Assembly (NCBI RefSeq): GCF_020882245.1
Contig: NC_083598.1
Coordinates: 65,571,858-65,635,857, forward strand
Direction: 5' to 3'
Origin: Rhopalosiphum padi
Taxonomy: Eukaryota; Arthropoda; Insecta; Hemiptera; Aphididae
Length of the DNA stretch: 64,000 nt
Every line of letters begins with the position of its first letter. Positions within the stretch are counted from its first letter, which is position 1. Under the pieces are notes generated by a model. It saw only the letters and a program-made list of their open reading frames with translations, did no database searches and had not been told where the DNA came from. The translations under genes were made by a program, and so were the position numbers. Shown in pieces: positions 13,784 through 28,079 of this stretch.

Positions 13784-16700
13784 ATGACGTCCGGCGACGA
13801 CCAGCTACGACCGATCGGCGCGACGACTTGTCCGCCGGCCACCAGACGCACGTTGCACTCGTCGTCGTCGGCCGTGAAGAAAGTCGACGACGGCGTCACC
13901 GTGTGGGGCGTAACGGTCCGGTCCAACTGTCAGATCGCATTGCCCGTCTTCGGCACGCTGTTCCTGGTCGTCGGCATAGTGCTCACAGGTATGACGCGCG
14001 AATGCCGCCGCTGTGGTTATACTACATAATATATAGGAGGAAGTGTGGCAGCGGTATAGCTGGTCGAAATCAGCGCGATCGTTGTCGGCTGCGATTTCTC
14101 GGAAAAAAATATGCGTTTACGTTTAATCGCAGAACGCTGTGCTTGTGCGTACCTCGTTTTTATACGCGTTTTTTATTCCTCGATATAATCGCTCGTCGAA
14201 TTTTTACGATCGCGTATAGTGACGATACGATATTATCATAAACACGTCGGCTAGACCGCCATTTCCCGGTCGGCAACGGTCGACGATTATATTGTCCGTC
14301 GTTAACGACGGAGACGTTGCGTTTTATCAACGAATTTACTTTACCACATTTAAATGAGTCGAATATAGGGGTTAGAAGAGCGTATACGACAAGCGCGCGA
14401 TGTAGTTCAGTCGTTCTCAACTTTTTTGCTGTCACGGGTCACCAGATGACTTGTTAAGTAGGATACTGATCATTATATATGTCTAAACAAGGTTTAAAGT
14501 TTAAAAGCAGCATCAAAAATAGATTTTTTCTTAATACAATACGGCATTCTTATTTTATCGCGGAGCGGTGAACCACTGGTGTAGTTCATCAACAACATAC
14601 ACTTGTCGCTATTAAAGGGTTAATCTACTCAATCTGTAAGATCATTTTCCATTTCTTCGAATGTTTTTTTCAATCTATTCATAAATACAATTAAATCTGT
14701 ATAAAATATTCATTCATTTAAAATTAAAATTTTGTTTGAACTACTCAGACTGTCAAGTCTTTGAAAAACTATGATTCATTAAAATATAAAAAAATTAATA
14801 AAACGCACATCGATTTTGTTTAACTGGTCAAGTGATAACTAAACAAAAATATAAGTATTATAATAATTGCAATAATTCTGATAATTGTTAATAACTTATA
14901 TAATATTATATTTTATAATTACACAGGCATAATACGTAACATAACTCGTATCATAATAATGTTATTATACACGTTTATAATATTATATATAGCTTGAAAT
15001 ATTCTTTTTGTAAATAATTCTGACATATTATAAAATATATTTGTATACAATATAATATTTTAAATTCTGAATGGTGCGAGGAATGTATTGATTTTACAAT
15101 GATATATGTTTTTTTTTGTGTCAGGGGACACGTTTTAAGGCAATAAAAATGCTTTGATTTTCAACTTCAGCAACTTTTCCGGTGGGAAAGTAAATTTAGT
15201 TGGTACTTTGGGGGTAAAAAGTTCAATATTATTATTAAAATAATTATTTTGTAACCATGGTTACCTTAAAACTTACGTATATTAATTATATGGAATGAAA
15301 ATTAAAAATATGTAAATTAATTATTACATCGTACCTTCTTATATATACAATGAATTTATTTACACTGTTTGACGGTAAGATGGTATTGACTCAAAAGTTA
15401 ATAACAATAATATAATAATATGGTAAAATTATAAAATATAACATGAAATATACTTTTTTATTATTATTATTATTTATAAAAGATATTTACAAACTGTATA
15501 CACAGGGTAATACAATAAGTGAATAATATAAAATACAATATACTAGACATGAAAACGTGATGAAAGGATGAGTGTCTATCGACACTACTTTCAATTATAA
15601 TTTAAATGAATAGTTTTTAAGATAATAGTAAAATTTTAAATCCTATAAGTGTTATTTAATAAATACGTGACTATCTACGTTTGAGACGGTCCTTGACGGA
15701 TGGGTTTGTCAGGTAATGTGCGAGCAGATAGTTTTGATATGAGGGGTTTTGAGTGATTAAAGCAGTTACTATGAAATGTCTTGTAGTGATAGGAAGCAAG
15801 TGTGGATGATGTTGGGCATTGGTATGTTGACGTACCAAGGAGCATTAGAAAGGACACAAAAATACATTGTTCTGAAAAGCTTGAAGTTTGGTTAGGTTTG
15901 AATTTTTTAATGTACCCCAAAGTTGGATTCCATAGGTCATATTGACGTAGTAATTGTTTATAAATTAGTGTTTTGTTGTTTATAGAAATTTTGGATCGGA
16001 GTAGTGGTCTTAATTTGTGGAGCCTGATGTTGAGTGATGCTTTTTTGATTTGATATGGTGTGATGGTGTGAATCGTTTTTCGTATACAATGAAATACCTA
16101 TCATTGAATTCAAATTTAACACGCCCATAATAGTGATCTACTCGATGCCTATCGTTCAGCAGAGTGGTACACTCTTGCCTACCTTTTTTAAAAAATAAAT
16201 TATTATAAACTATCTAAAAATTAAGTTTCTAAAACTTTTTAAGAAATTGTTCGTCAATGCAAACCTGAAATAATAGGTTATAGATATCGTCGTTTGTATG
16301 TTAATAACAAATCAGAAGCATAGCAATGGAAATAAATGGTCCATAAACGGCTAATCAAAATCAACAACCGTAGTTAAAATTTCAATAAAAACAAAACAAT
16401 TTAACTATGTATCTTAGTAATACAAATATACAATACTTAATATCGCATAGACTTGCGCAACTATAAAAGATACACATTTTGAATGGACTCACTCACAATT
16501 AAATTTTTTAATTTAATTTTAACATAATTGTTTTTCACTGATGCTCGTATATACTTATAAAAAGCAAGGGTAGTGTTGTTAATTTATAATATATTAAAAT
16601 GATTTGTATCGTAAAATAAAATTATATTATATTATTTCATTTTATTGTCATTTTGTATATGTTCAAGACGGCGCTCTGTATAGGCAATTTAGGGCCATCG

Positions 16701-19700
16701 ATTTATTTTCTGTCAACACAATTTATTGTTAATAATTATTATCATTAATAAATTTAGAGTTAATGGTTTGTCGATAATAAATTGTAACACTAGCTGTGTG
16801 TATATTGCATTGTGCTTATGTCTTGTACTGATAAAATATAATTTGTGAACATAGTTATATCTTACGGCTGGGTAACTGGAAATGGCGAAGACGACTCGAA
16901 ACGCAAGTTCTATACGTCATCGAACAACGGACGATTATTGGGACCTATATGTCTGGTCGTATCGATCGTAATGTTCATCGCAACAGCTGTGCTTCGGACA
17001 ATCAGCACGAAAGCCCGCTTCCGGCAAACTCGGGTTGGATTTCACTGTCCCGTCCACGGTGACTTCTTTCCAATCAGTCCTGGTCCCGATCCGAGGAAAT
17101 TCTCTTGTGAGTGTGTAACGAAAAATCTAAATACTCAAAACCGCGATATTTATAAGACATTTAAAAAATTCTGAATTTTAATAAACACACAATTAAATTA
17201 AAAAAAAATACTATGCGACCATGGTTAAAAAATCAAACATTTGGTAGTTTGGTATATAATTTTATCTATTAGGTATGTACGATGAATATAATTTAATATA
17301 AAATAAACGCGTTTGTATATCTATGTCTTAGCTATTATATCTTTTTTTTCGTTAAATCACCATATATAAGAGGAAATTGTTAGGTTAGTTCTGTATATTG
17401 CATTATTGCCTACTCCCCGGATCCACATTACTTATATCTCGCCTGCTATATCTAAACGGTGTTGGTTTTACAGTTTCTACGGAAAACATTTCCGAAGACC
17501 CGTGGACGTGTAATTGTTTAAATCGATCGAAAGGAGACTCACAGGAAACGTTGGCCATCGAAGACTTGCCGCCGCAATGTCCGCACAACGGTGCGCACGG
17601 GAGCAACACCAGAAGCCCGAGTCCAGTGTCCACTTGTCCGACGCCAAAACCATTTTTGATATTCACAGATTCCGCGCACGGGTGGGTGTTATACTGAAAT
17701 ATTTATAAATTTATAATACAACTATTTCCGTAACAAAATAATGACCGCTAAAATCACATTACATTTATGTATTATAAATTTATAACTCAACTAGTTCAAA
17801 TAGTCAATCCGTAGTGAAATTAATGGGGTCAAACCATACGCGTTATTAATACTCAAATTTTCCCTCCGCGTTAACAAAAAAGCTTAACGTTTGTTAAAGT
17901 TTTGATTGAATTTGAGGTTAGGTTATTTTTATAGTTTATGATGGGATACATTTTAATAAACATCGTAAAAAAAATGTTAACATTATTCAAATCATATAAA
18001 GAATACCAATCTGATCTGGCTGAATTCTTATTTTGTGTTTTGTGTGTGTTCTTATTTTATTATTTTTTCTCCTTTGATGTATTTCCAGTGCTTGTAAAGA
18101 ACTGTACAGCGGAAACACTCTATTTCCGGACGAACCGTTCGGATCTATTCGATCTCTGTCGGTTCCGAACGATAACCTGGCCGTGGCGTGTTTTCCAGTT
18201 GAACACAAGCCCGAACAGTACTTGAACGTTCCCGAAGATTATTGGTCCCACAAGAGGTAAGCATCATGCACGAGAATAAGAGAACATAATGTATTTATAT
18301 TTATTGAATATTGATATTTTGATATAATATTACGCAATCTTGATTTGATCAGCAGTCGATTTAAAGCACGTAAATACGCAAACGTCATAAGCGTTACAAT
18401 GACGTGTCGGCGTTAGATGCAAAACATCCCTGTCAATCACATATATACATTAAAAATTAATATAAAAATTTAATTGTAAAATTATTCAACTATGTGAATC
18501 TAAATAAGCAGTAATCACAGGGTCAATTACCGAGGAAATGGTTATCTAGCTATCTAGGTTCATTGTATTTGAAAGCACCCAGACTCAGGAGATATTCAAT
18601 CTATAGAATTTGAAAAAGCATGTTTTAAATATTTAAAATTGTTCAAATAATTGTATAACTGGTTACAGTTAGCAATTAATTATCGTCTATGCCGATATAA
18701 ATATCTAAAAATAAAAAGTTCACTAGAATAACAAATTATTCCTGAATAATATTTATAATTGGTTATATATGGTTACACAAATTCAACTTCAACACCGCAG
18801 TTTAATTAAATTTCACAAAATGTGATTGCCAGTTTTTGTCATAAATATGTGAAACTATTATACGCAGTTTATTATTGTACACATATAATATATATGTATT
18901 CGACAAAAATAACTTACAAATAACTACAGATATTTTGTTAGGAATCTTCGTACATATGATGTCGTCCGTTTCGATTTCTCTAATGCTACTTGCCATATTT
19001 CTTTGTTTCAAAACAGTTTATTATAATTCGTAATATTAATTAATAACACGTATATATATAAAACAACATTGATCACGATATATTAATATATTTAATTTTT
19101 TACAATGATTGCGTATAAATGGTAGAAAGTTACACGTCATTTAATAATATATAATATAAATATTTTAAGTTATATAAATCAGTGAAAAATAAACTTACAA
19201 TATAGGTTTTAAACTTGTAAATTGTAACTACATAATAACTAATAGTATAAAATAAAACAAAAATGTATACCTAAGTATTATTTGCAGACTACACAATATT
19301 CGAAATAAACTTATAATAATTGTTCTATAGTAAATTTAAAAAAATTAAATATATAATTTATATATAATATAATTGCCGTATCAATCGTAAATGACGTGGA
19401 TGTACGCACAGAAACGTGCTGTACCTACAACTGAAAACAATATGGACGTATTATGGCGGTGATTATAAAACATATAAGATAGATAAAAATGTATGTAACG
19501 ATTGATCGTAGTTCGACCACGACTGCTGACCATCATCAGTTTAATTACTTTATTTAATTAAGATATGACCGCCGAATGAAGATATATATATATATATATA
19601 TATACATTATACATACCGATACCCACTCGACCAGGATTCACTAGTCTCTAATCGTCAGTCTGTTCTGATTAATTGCTCTGGTGGTGTATTTATTACAGTG

Positions 19701-20232
19701 ATTACACAATTACATTACCGTTTAATTATACATAACCGTATAAATACGGGTTTTCAAACAACAACGTCGTTGTATTTTATGCATAATTATTTGATTATTA
19801 AATATTATTATATTTCAGTTATTACTGGTATTATATATTATAATATATATAAGTATTATGAATACAAGTGAAAAGCTTAAAAATGTATTAGTAGTTATTA
19901 TTTAAATCTATATAAAATCGGATAATTAAATTTCTAGACAAAGTTAATAACATAATAATAATAATTATAATAAAAAAATGACATGTTCCTCCAGGCTTAA
20001 AATCCGTTTGGGTCCAGACGTTGGCTGCATCTGAAGATTTATTTTTACATCACAATGATATCATTTTTAATTACTGTGTTTTTTCCGTTTTTTCCACGAC
20101 AGATTGAGTTGTCCGAGTCTGCCATCGGCGGGAGACGAATTTCCACAGCCGGTTCACAAGCCTCTAACGCCACAGGTTGTAAAGGTGACGCGCGAAATTA
20201 AATTCGTCACGCCTGTAGACAAGAGCCCATGA
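13784..20232 (+). CDS. Two-pass membrane protein, family not assigned, six exons
   Basis: Exons: 13784-13988, 16855-17106, 17474-17681, 18089-18256 and 20103-20232, with GT-AG junctions that keep one frame: 963 nt, 320 residues (five coding exons; a further untranslated 5' exon is possible). The start is the first ATG after the CpG-rich promoter island. Residues 1-48 are Ser/Arg-rich and probably cytosolic. Hydrophobic helices lie at about 51-73 (IALPVFGTLFLVVGIVL) and 96-116 (LLGPICLVVSIVMFIATAVL), separated by a short polar loop with GNGEDDSK. A long C-terminal tail (about 117-320) has FHCPVHGDFFPISPGP, a Cys/Pro-rich stretch with PPQCPHNG, and a basic end. Helix-loop-helix plus the LLGP motif recalls TMEM200-type proteins, but similarity is too weak to name it. 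Coding exons stand out by GC content. Intron 1 holds a hAT-like element and a jockey fragment. It could equally be an insect-specific family. Confidence 0.8.
14408..14578. mobile_element. hAT-like non-autonomous element with target site duplication (intron 1)
   Basis: The left end is CAGTCGTTCTCAAC and the right end, read in reverse, is CAGTGGTTCACC, which is the usual hAT terminal pattern. The flanks are atgtagtt (14400-14407) and gtgtagtt (14579-14586), a 7/8 match as expected for an 8-bp hAT duplication. At 171 bp it has no coding capacity and would rely on a transposase elsewhere. Confidence 0.75.
15065..15225 (-). repeat. Dispersed repeat relic (copy C, reverse orientation)
   Basis: Read on the minus strand it repeats the blocks of the relics at 2640-3340: a run of A/C bases with 'caaagtaccaact', then 'gaagttgaaaatcaaagcat', then 'tgtaaaatcaatacattcctcgc'. 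It lies in intron 1 of the membrane-protein gene, just 5' of the jockey fragment. Confidence 0.6.
15451..16088 (-). mobile_element. 5'-truncated jockey-like non-LTR retrotransposon with target site duplication
   Basis: Minus-strand translation, allowing frameshifts, gives the C-terminal part of a jockey-clade reverse transcriptase: LHKLRPLLRSKISINNK then LIYKQLLR, a broken MTYGIQLWG block, NAPWYV, and a final LSARTLPDKPIRQ. The 3' end (left side here) carries a (TAA)n/A-rich tail at about 15451-15480. The insert is flanked by direct repeats ATGAAATA at 15443-15450 and 16089-16096, fitting target-primed reverse transcription. It is dead: truncated at the 5' end and frameshifted. Confidence 0.8.
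19582..19604. repeat. (AT)n microsatellite
   Basis: A simple AT dinucleotide run inside the last intron of the membrane-protein gene. Confidence 0.9.
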
Positions 20233-23200
20233 GTATTTGATTAATTAACCGTGTCAACCATTCCTGTTGCTGTTCAGATCGGCAATGATTTATAAACATA
20301 TTTTATGAATTCAATAATTTGTAACTTTCAGAAATGTGATAAATCCGTAGCTAATATAGGCATATCATATATTATTAAGTCTAAACGCCAGTTTTTTCTA
20401 TACAAAATTGTATGTGATACTTAAATATAAACTAAGTGATATTCGGTAGTAAAATTATTTTCTTAATAGTATAGAATATTATAGCTGTTAAGAAAACAAA
20501 TCAATTAACTATTAATGTTAATTTTCTGTAAGAATCACGCATAATTTTTTTTTTTTTTTTAAATAAATGACGTGTTTATTGTAACAAATAATGTAGTCTT
20601 TTTTCATAAATTATGAATTTAGCCATTTAGTTACGTGTTTAGTATATAGAAAATACATTAATTTTATAATTTTTTGCATTTCAGCACAATATTGTAAATC
20701 ATTTTAATCATATAAATATATTTAATATTATTTAATAATTCTATATTATAAACACAGGAAATCCCTAACGTGTTTGAGTTTCATTTAAAAAAACAGTGTC
20801 TTAGGTACCTATAATCTAGATTATAGATGACAACATTGACAACTATAGTACAAAATAATATATATATAATTTTAAATATATATTAAATATTTATATACAA
20901 TATATATAGGTACTTCAAAACTTGTATAACTACTAATAAGCAAATATCCAGGTTTATTTTTAATTTTGATCTTAAACTATATTAAGTACTTTAGGTACTT
21001 GCAATTTACGATCATTACAGCTACTAAAGTTGTCTTTTATAATTTATATATTATAATAAAAATACTTTAAAAATAAATATCAACTTTAAAAATTAATTGA
21101 GTGCATTTAACATGACGTAGTTTATACTGTTTTATTTAATTTTTTTTTTTAATTTATCTATTCTAATTTAAACAGATAATAATAAATGTTTATTTATAAA
21201 ATATCAATATTCAATATTATGATTTATGGCAATGTCCTTATAGTAGTTAAAAATAAGACATCTTATAATTACTAAGTAACTACTATTAACTATGTTACTA
21301 TATGATGTTGGTAATAAGTAATAACTAATTAGTTATATAATATTAGACTTATAATCACTTATAATAAAATATGACACTGAACGGTGATAGACGACATCCG
21401 ATAGTAAATATGTACATAATAATATGTATATTTACTATAGTATGCTAAAATTCTAAATTTCAAATAAAAATTATAGCGTAAAATTAAAATATCTCACTAA
21501 CGAGTATCGGGTCTATAATAGATAAAATATATTTTTCTATGTTTTGTTGAAAACAGATTTCTGATGATAGTGAGAGTTATGGTATCACAAAAGAGTGTTT
21601 ACTACAATATTGGATGTAATTTATTGAAATAATGTTTCACCTTCGTAGTATAACAATGAGGTAATTTATTATAATTTTTGTTCAATTTGCTGTATTCAGC
21701 AAACATAATGTGGTATATTTCAATATTTATTTGGATAATTAATAAAATATTATAGGTACCTGTCCTTAGGTAGTTACAATTATTAATGATGAGTTATTAT
21801 AATTTATTAACAAAATATTTTAAATTCCGATTCCATTGTGGTTTATGTGGATTAAACGTGAATTAACTATTTAACATTTAAAATTGTTATTTTGAAAAAG
21901 GTAAATATTAATTATTTGCAGAATGGTTTGATTGTTTAGTTTTAGTACTTACCTTTAAACGTATAAGTATATAAATATTATGCTTTATAATATCATATTA
22001 AATATCATAAAAAATGAATTGAAAATTATAAAATATCAAAACATATATAAAAAAAGATCCACTGACAACTGATGAGTATTAACTGAAGTTTGTGTATAAA
22101 GTATAAAAAAAATTGTTTACATACTATAAAAACTCAAAACCCGTATAAAATTTAAATGCTAAATGCATAAACTATTTTTATGATATTTCAACAAATCACA
22201 ACATTTTATACTTCGTTTCTCTGTCTTGTAGAAAACAATTCTTAATTTTACTTTAGATATATTAAATTTTAAAGTAGTATATAAATTGATAGTAAAACTA
22301 TTTTCTCATTAGTTTAAATTATATGTAAGTACTAGTTTTTTTATATTTATAGAAACCAAAGAGTAAAATAACGTTATATTATTGTTTTGGTAGATTAACA
22401 CCAGCAAATATGACTGAATATTTATTTAATATTTTAATCTAAATATTTTTTTTAAATAATAATAATAAAATAAAAATTCAAACTTCAGTTTTTACTCGGA
22501 AAAATGAAAACCAATAAAGATATAAATATATAATATAATCACAATTAGAAAAATTCCAACCACTACAAATTTACTACTATTGTTTAACATCATATTATTA
22601 TAATATGACGAATAATACGTAATATTTATAATTAACACATTGCACCAGATGACCGATAAATAACTTTATTTTCGGCCCACACATTTCAGATCAAACGTAC
22701 TCCCTTGCGACCTCACCTTGCAGTTTACCACGTTCGTTTAAGATAAAAACCGACATGTTTACCTTTACACATATGTTTTCCCGTACCGTCTTCATGTTAA
22801 TTTAGAAAAACATTTAAGCCACTCGTATTGTTTATATTTATTTTCCATTCGAATTCAACACGGCCACGATGTATTATATACCATATATACATGTATGTAT
22901 GTTTTTACGAACCAGATAATATTTAAATGTCTAAACATATAATTTATTAAATAAACAACGCTTCGATAAAGGTTATTGCCCCAACCGTCTTCGGTTCTTA
23001 AGCAATAGCCGATGGTTATAATCTGCAGAACAATGCTGAGAATATTTTGATGTAAGTATACGAATTCATAGTTATAGATTATAATATTGTATTCATGTTA
23101 TAACAAACGATTCCGAAATTATAAGTACAAATTTAATTTTACAAATCGTGTAATACGAATAACCCTTCAGTTTTTAAAAATGTTGTAATATAATCCTATA

Positions 23201-23580
23201 AATTACGGGGTCACCTAATTTTTGACTTTGTTGCTTAAACATAATTAAATATATTATAACTTGAGCGTTTACAAATAATATTGTCTGTTTGATATAATTT
23301 GATTATTTAAAGTTGTGTGCGTACGTGTATATTGGTATTAATATTAGTAGATGTATATAATATATCTACCTATTAATAGTAAAAAATGCATCAGACGACC
23401 AATAAAATATAGGTACAATAGAGTGAATGTCATAAAACAATAAAATAAAATATGTTTAATAATATTCAAACAATATTTTATGCGAATATATTTTAATAAA
23501 AATTTGTCCATATCATTATATATACATGTAACACTTAATGACATAACATAATATTATTATACTTTTAATCGGCCAACGTT
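20233..23580. other. Convergent intergenic region between the membrane-protein and SAM-protein genes
   Basis: This holds the 3' UTR of the plus-strand membrane-protein gene and the 3' end of the minus-strand SAM gene. It is AT-rich throughout, with no coding exon. The stretch near 22660-23060 is slightly richer in GC and has no recognisable feature. Confidence 0.5.
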
Positions 23581-23601
23581 CAGTTGTGCCGCAAACAATG
23601 T

Positions 23602-26600
23602 TCACACGATAGCTAATGTATTCTCGTGCATCCCAGGGAAACCTAATTGAGCTTCTTGCATTATTCTTAACCTCGGTCCCATGGGTACACCGAGTTTATG
23701 CATCCTTTCCTCACTCATGTATGGCAATTCCACCAAGCCAATTTTTTCTTTCTCGAATGCCGACGCGTATTTCTGAAAGTGGTAAAACAACCAATAGTTA
23801 ACTAAATGTTTTTGCTTTTTGATGATAATAAAACATATTATTCCAAAAACTAATTATAATAAAAATGTATTTATGATTTTATCGTCATAAATTATTGTGT
23901 TTCAATGGGATTATTTTAGAAAAGATGATTTGATACGATTTTAATGAATAATATAATTTAATAATAATAATAACAATACATATATAGACTATAATATATT
24001 ACCTCATATCCTAATTTTTTGAGAAACAGTCTTAATAGTGGAGGTTCATCGCCAAAAAACTTAGTTAACTTCTTTACTTTATTCGGACTCGAGTTTGTCT
24101 GTTCCGGACAGAGAGATTGAAGGACTCGAGGAACAGAATGTGAACGTATAGACAACATGTTTGTCTGTGTTCGCAATGCGGAAAGTTCATTTCGGATAAC
24201 TTCCATTTCTTGAATCATGAGATGTTGAGTCCTCATTTCAGACGAAAGGTGTGCAACACTTCTCGCCAGGGTGACTACGTGAGATTCCAAACGTTGGAAA
24301 CGTTTATTAATACCCTGAAAATGATTATTTTTAATATTCAATTATTTGTATAAGATTATTGGTCCATTATAATTTGTATGTTAATACATTTTATAAATAC
24401 GTTAAAAAAAATACAAACAACTATTTACATTATATTTTTCTATTTGCATATTCTTATACGTATGTATCGTTGTTATAATAATATAATGTAATTCTTATTT
24501 ATATAATATTTTTTAAGTTTAATATCCAAAACTTACTTTAATATCCTTAACAGATTTCTTCCGATCGTCTGTGGACCTTCGGTGTCTCTCACGATAAGGT
24601 CTACTGCTAACCGATGACGGAATTGAAGACATACTACCATACATTCGTCGTCGGTTAACTCTAGGGTCAGACGGTTGATATCTAGGACCACCACCAGATT
24701 TACGAACCCCGAGTAATTTGAGTACCTGTACACGTGGTTCGTGGTTTTAATATCGAATAGGGTGGAAAATTAATATTAAATTACGTACCTCTGAGTACAT
24801 AGTTTCCAATCCTTCTAACTGTTTTCGTATTGTGCGTACGTCACTGTTAACGGTTTCGTCGTCACTGCTTGCTTCTTCGTCAAACATTGAGTCCATATCA
24901 CCAACACTGCTTGCTATAGTAATTTTAATTTATATTTTATTAACTATAATATTTTGATATTAATGATATTATTATTATCAAGTTCTTACATTGTAGTATT
25001 CTTTTTAAATCTGGTCTCTTATTAGTACTTGTTTGTCTATGTGATTTTTCTTTTGGTGCCCTGTTTGACCAAGGTGTTCTTTGGTTTGAACTTTGGCCTC
25101 TAGATTTTACTGAGTACTCAGTTCGGCTGTAAATGACAAAATGATAGTGAATAAATTTAAAAAATAAATTAATAATAAATCTTACAGTTTATGCACTGGT
25201 GTTTGCATATCATCAGATGATCCATCAGGAGACAGTGGTGGTAATGGTGGAGTTACAGAAGATACACTATCGCTTAATGTTGATGGCACACTGACTTTAG
25301 ATGGATCGAGAATTTGTCGTAACTCAGTATCTACATAATCCATCCATTCGCTTTGACCTTTTTTACCTGTAAAACATTAAACTTTTTGATAAGTGGTTAA
25401 ATTCTATACATTCATTTAGAAATAGATTATAATATCATTTTATAAAAAAATTCCATAACAATTAAAATACAAAAAAATGTTTTGTTCTATATAGCTTAAA
25501 AATATACTACATACGTAGTAATATTATTATTCTACTTAAATAAATATTAAACATATATAGACTTATTTCATAGTGAAACCGATTGAATATAAAAATTGTC
25601 TTTAAAATTCAATAAAATCGTATTATTATGGTATATATTATATAATAATTATACAGTATAGATAAAAATATATTCACTTGCGTACCTTGATTTGTTTGTA
25701 ATTCGGAAGATGATTCAGGACTAGTTGCAGAATTTTGAGCTTTGCCACTACTATATACGGTACTACCACGTCCAGAATCAGATTGCCCTCCACTCCCCAA
25801 TCTCCCATCTGAGCTAGCCCCGCTAATTGGACCACTCGCAGCCCTTTGTTCTTCCAATTTATCAACGTCATCTAATGAACTCGGTTGGGACTTGAAATCG
25901 TCCCGTTTAGAAATTTTTCGAGCAAGATACCTGTCGCTTGAATATTGCACATTGGTTTGACCGGTCTGCTCAACAAGATTATCGTTTGATTTTGATCTCG
26001 AAAAAGGCACCGGCGTATCTTGACATTTAACCGGCAAAGGTGTTTTAAAACAATCTTGTGGTTGTGTAGGAACTGAAAGTCTTTTTTTAACATATAAAGG
26101 ACTTTGGTTGATCTGTCCATAGTTAGACTGGACTCTGACTTCGTAATTATTTCTGTTAACGTCGCTATACGTCGAAGGATCTGGTTTTCTCATGTCAATT
26201 ACTCTATTAGTCTGTATTGTATGTGGCCTATCATACGTCCTCGATGGACCAGGATTTGTTCTACATTGGTCAGGTGTTTGATATACGTTTTGATTAGGCA
26301 CGGATATGGCTAAATTTTGCATTTGATTATTAACTGCTAAATACACCCCATGCTGAATTAGTTGACTGTGGGGGCTCAATGCCGGATCGTCTAACTTCAC
26401 AGGAGTTGGCATTGGTACTTCTGCGTTATTCAAGTTTGTCTCTGATACTTGTTCATTTTTAGACTTTGAAAATCTTGTTGTTATCATATCTTTAATGCGA
26501 GATGAAAATTTCTTTGAGTTATTAGGATCTTCAGGCGTAGAATGCGATGGTCCAGCTATATAAGTATCAACACGTCTATAAAATAATTAAATAATTTGTT

Positions 26601-28079
26601 GTTAATAATAATAAATAAGCAATATTATTGTTTACACAATTTAATCTTACTGTGGAAATCCATTAGAGTCGTCTCTGAATATCGGAGATAATTCTGTTGG
26701 AGGATCCAAAGGCTTTATAGGTTCAGCCTAAAGAAAATTATTATCAAAATAATATTATTCTCAAATTTTTAAGTTAAATGTTAAATGTCATGCTTACCTT
26801 ATAAACATACTGTTGATTTACATTATCCTTAATCATAGTATAATGATGAGGTGTATGATATTGATGATTATTTTGAGGAACATTGTTCTAAAATAAATAT
26901 TGATTTTTTAATTTCTATCATTAAAATTTTTAATTAATTTTAGTCAACATACTACGTTCGAAGATTGCTCCGACCATGCAATTTGTACATTTGGTGTATC
27001 AGGTGCAACAGATTTTGGTCTTTTTTTGTACTCATTTAAAATAGGTATTTTTAAATTCTTGTCCACATTACTCAGGACTACCTCCCTTTCAATCTGAAAA
27101 GTATACCTGCATTTAGTTTTCATTTTAAGATTTAATTGCCTACAATAGATTTTCTTTTATAATTAAAAACAAGATCATTTTTTTTTTTTATAATAATATA
27201 TAAAACGAAGTATGTCAACCTTGATCGTTACTGTTTTTTAATTGGTTGTTCTGCTTTTAAAACATTCTAACGTAACAAATGCGTCAAGTCTGTTCAGCTT
27301 ATTAACGTTTACTATATTTGTAATGCATTCTTTTTTTTTGACACGTTCTTGGAAATTTTATTTGTACATCAAACAAACACGGAAACACCGCACAAATGAC
27401 CTAAGCACTTTTGTCACTTATAAATTCCTAAATAGTATATATGCATTTAAAGACTATTCACTTGACACGTAACTTTTTACGAAATTTTATACTCGCATAT
27501 CAATAATACTTTATCTTGGTCACGTCAACGTTCTCATGTCCTAATCTCTCACCAATCATACGCAATGATATTGCACTACAACTTTCCCCAAACAGCCTGG
27601 GAAAAATTCCCACGCATTATGTATGTATTCCCATGGCAAAAAAAAAATAAACCGTTCGTTTTAAAATTAAGGTATATTGTTTGACTCACCGGAAATTTAC
27701 TGGAATGTGTATGGATCTTGTTACTAGACCCGGGCAAAGGCGTCGACTCGTTGTACAATGGATACGGAGGCATCCTATACGGTGGTGGCCCAGGTGCTTG
27801 TTGATAATTCTGTGGACTCTTCGCCGGTTTTGGTGGAGGCACCGGCTTGGTCAGTCCTGTAACCCCTATGAACACATATTTAAAATACAGGTCGACGTTA
27901 GTATCAAATCTGAACTCTGAATAAAAGTAATGTTTTGTACATGGTGGGTATAAAAGGGTTTCCAGCAAGGGATCGGAAACTGACTTCCGGTCCCGACTTA
28001 GCCGTTTCACTTGTCGGACCGTAGTCCTACTTGGACCTGACCGGGCGGCTGCGGCAGACGGGTTAGCACAAGTGCACAT
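23602..28079 (-). CDS. Proline-rich coiled-coil scaffold with C-terminal SAM domain
   Basis: Minus-strand exons, 5' to 3': 28079-27690 (5' end uncertain; acceptor also possible at 27865), 27093-26956, 26887-26798, 26727-26651, 26575-25686, 25366-25186, 25126-24990, 24913-24789, 24725-24537, 24314-24003, 23772-23602. From 27865 on, all GT-AG joints keep frame (828 residues). Order along the protein: Pro-rich TKPVPPPKPAKSP; KKRPKSV basic patch; a long low-complexity Ser/Gln region with SSDGRLGSGGQSDSGRG; TPPLPPLSPDGSSDD; a coiled coil (about GINKRFQRLESHVVTLARSV onward); and a SAM domain split across the last intron (FFGDEPPLLRLFLKKLGYE joined to KYASAFEKEKIGLVELPY, ending GVPMGPRLRIMQEAQ). The SAM domain suggests self-assembly or partner binding in a cytoskeletal or junctional scaffold. 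I do not recognise the orthologue. Confidence 0.85.

Noticed and set aside
13828..14435. Open frames on both strands around the first exon of the membrane-protein gene
   Set aside because: They overlap the real exon in other frames or lie in the CpG-rich intron start, and have no domain-like sequence.
17398..17708. Frames on both strands near 17.4-17.7 kb
   Set aside because: Shadows of the third coding exon (17474-17681), which is fixed by splice phase on both sides.
25674..26313. Several overlapping frames at 25.7-26.3 kb
   Set aside because: Alternative frames of the 890-bp exon of the SAM-domain gene.
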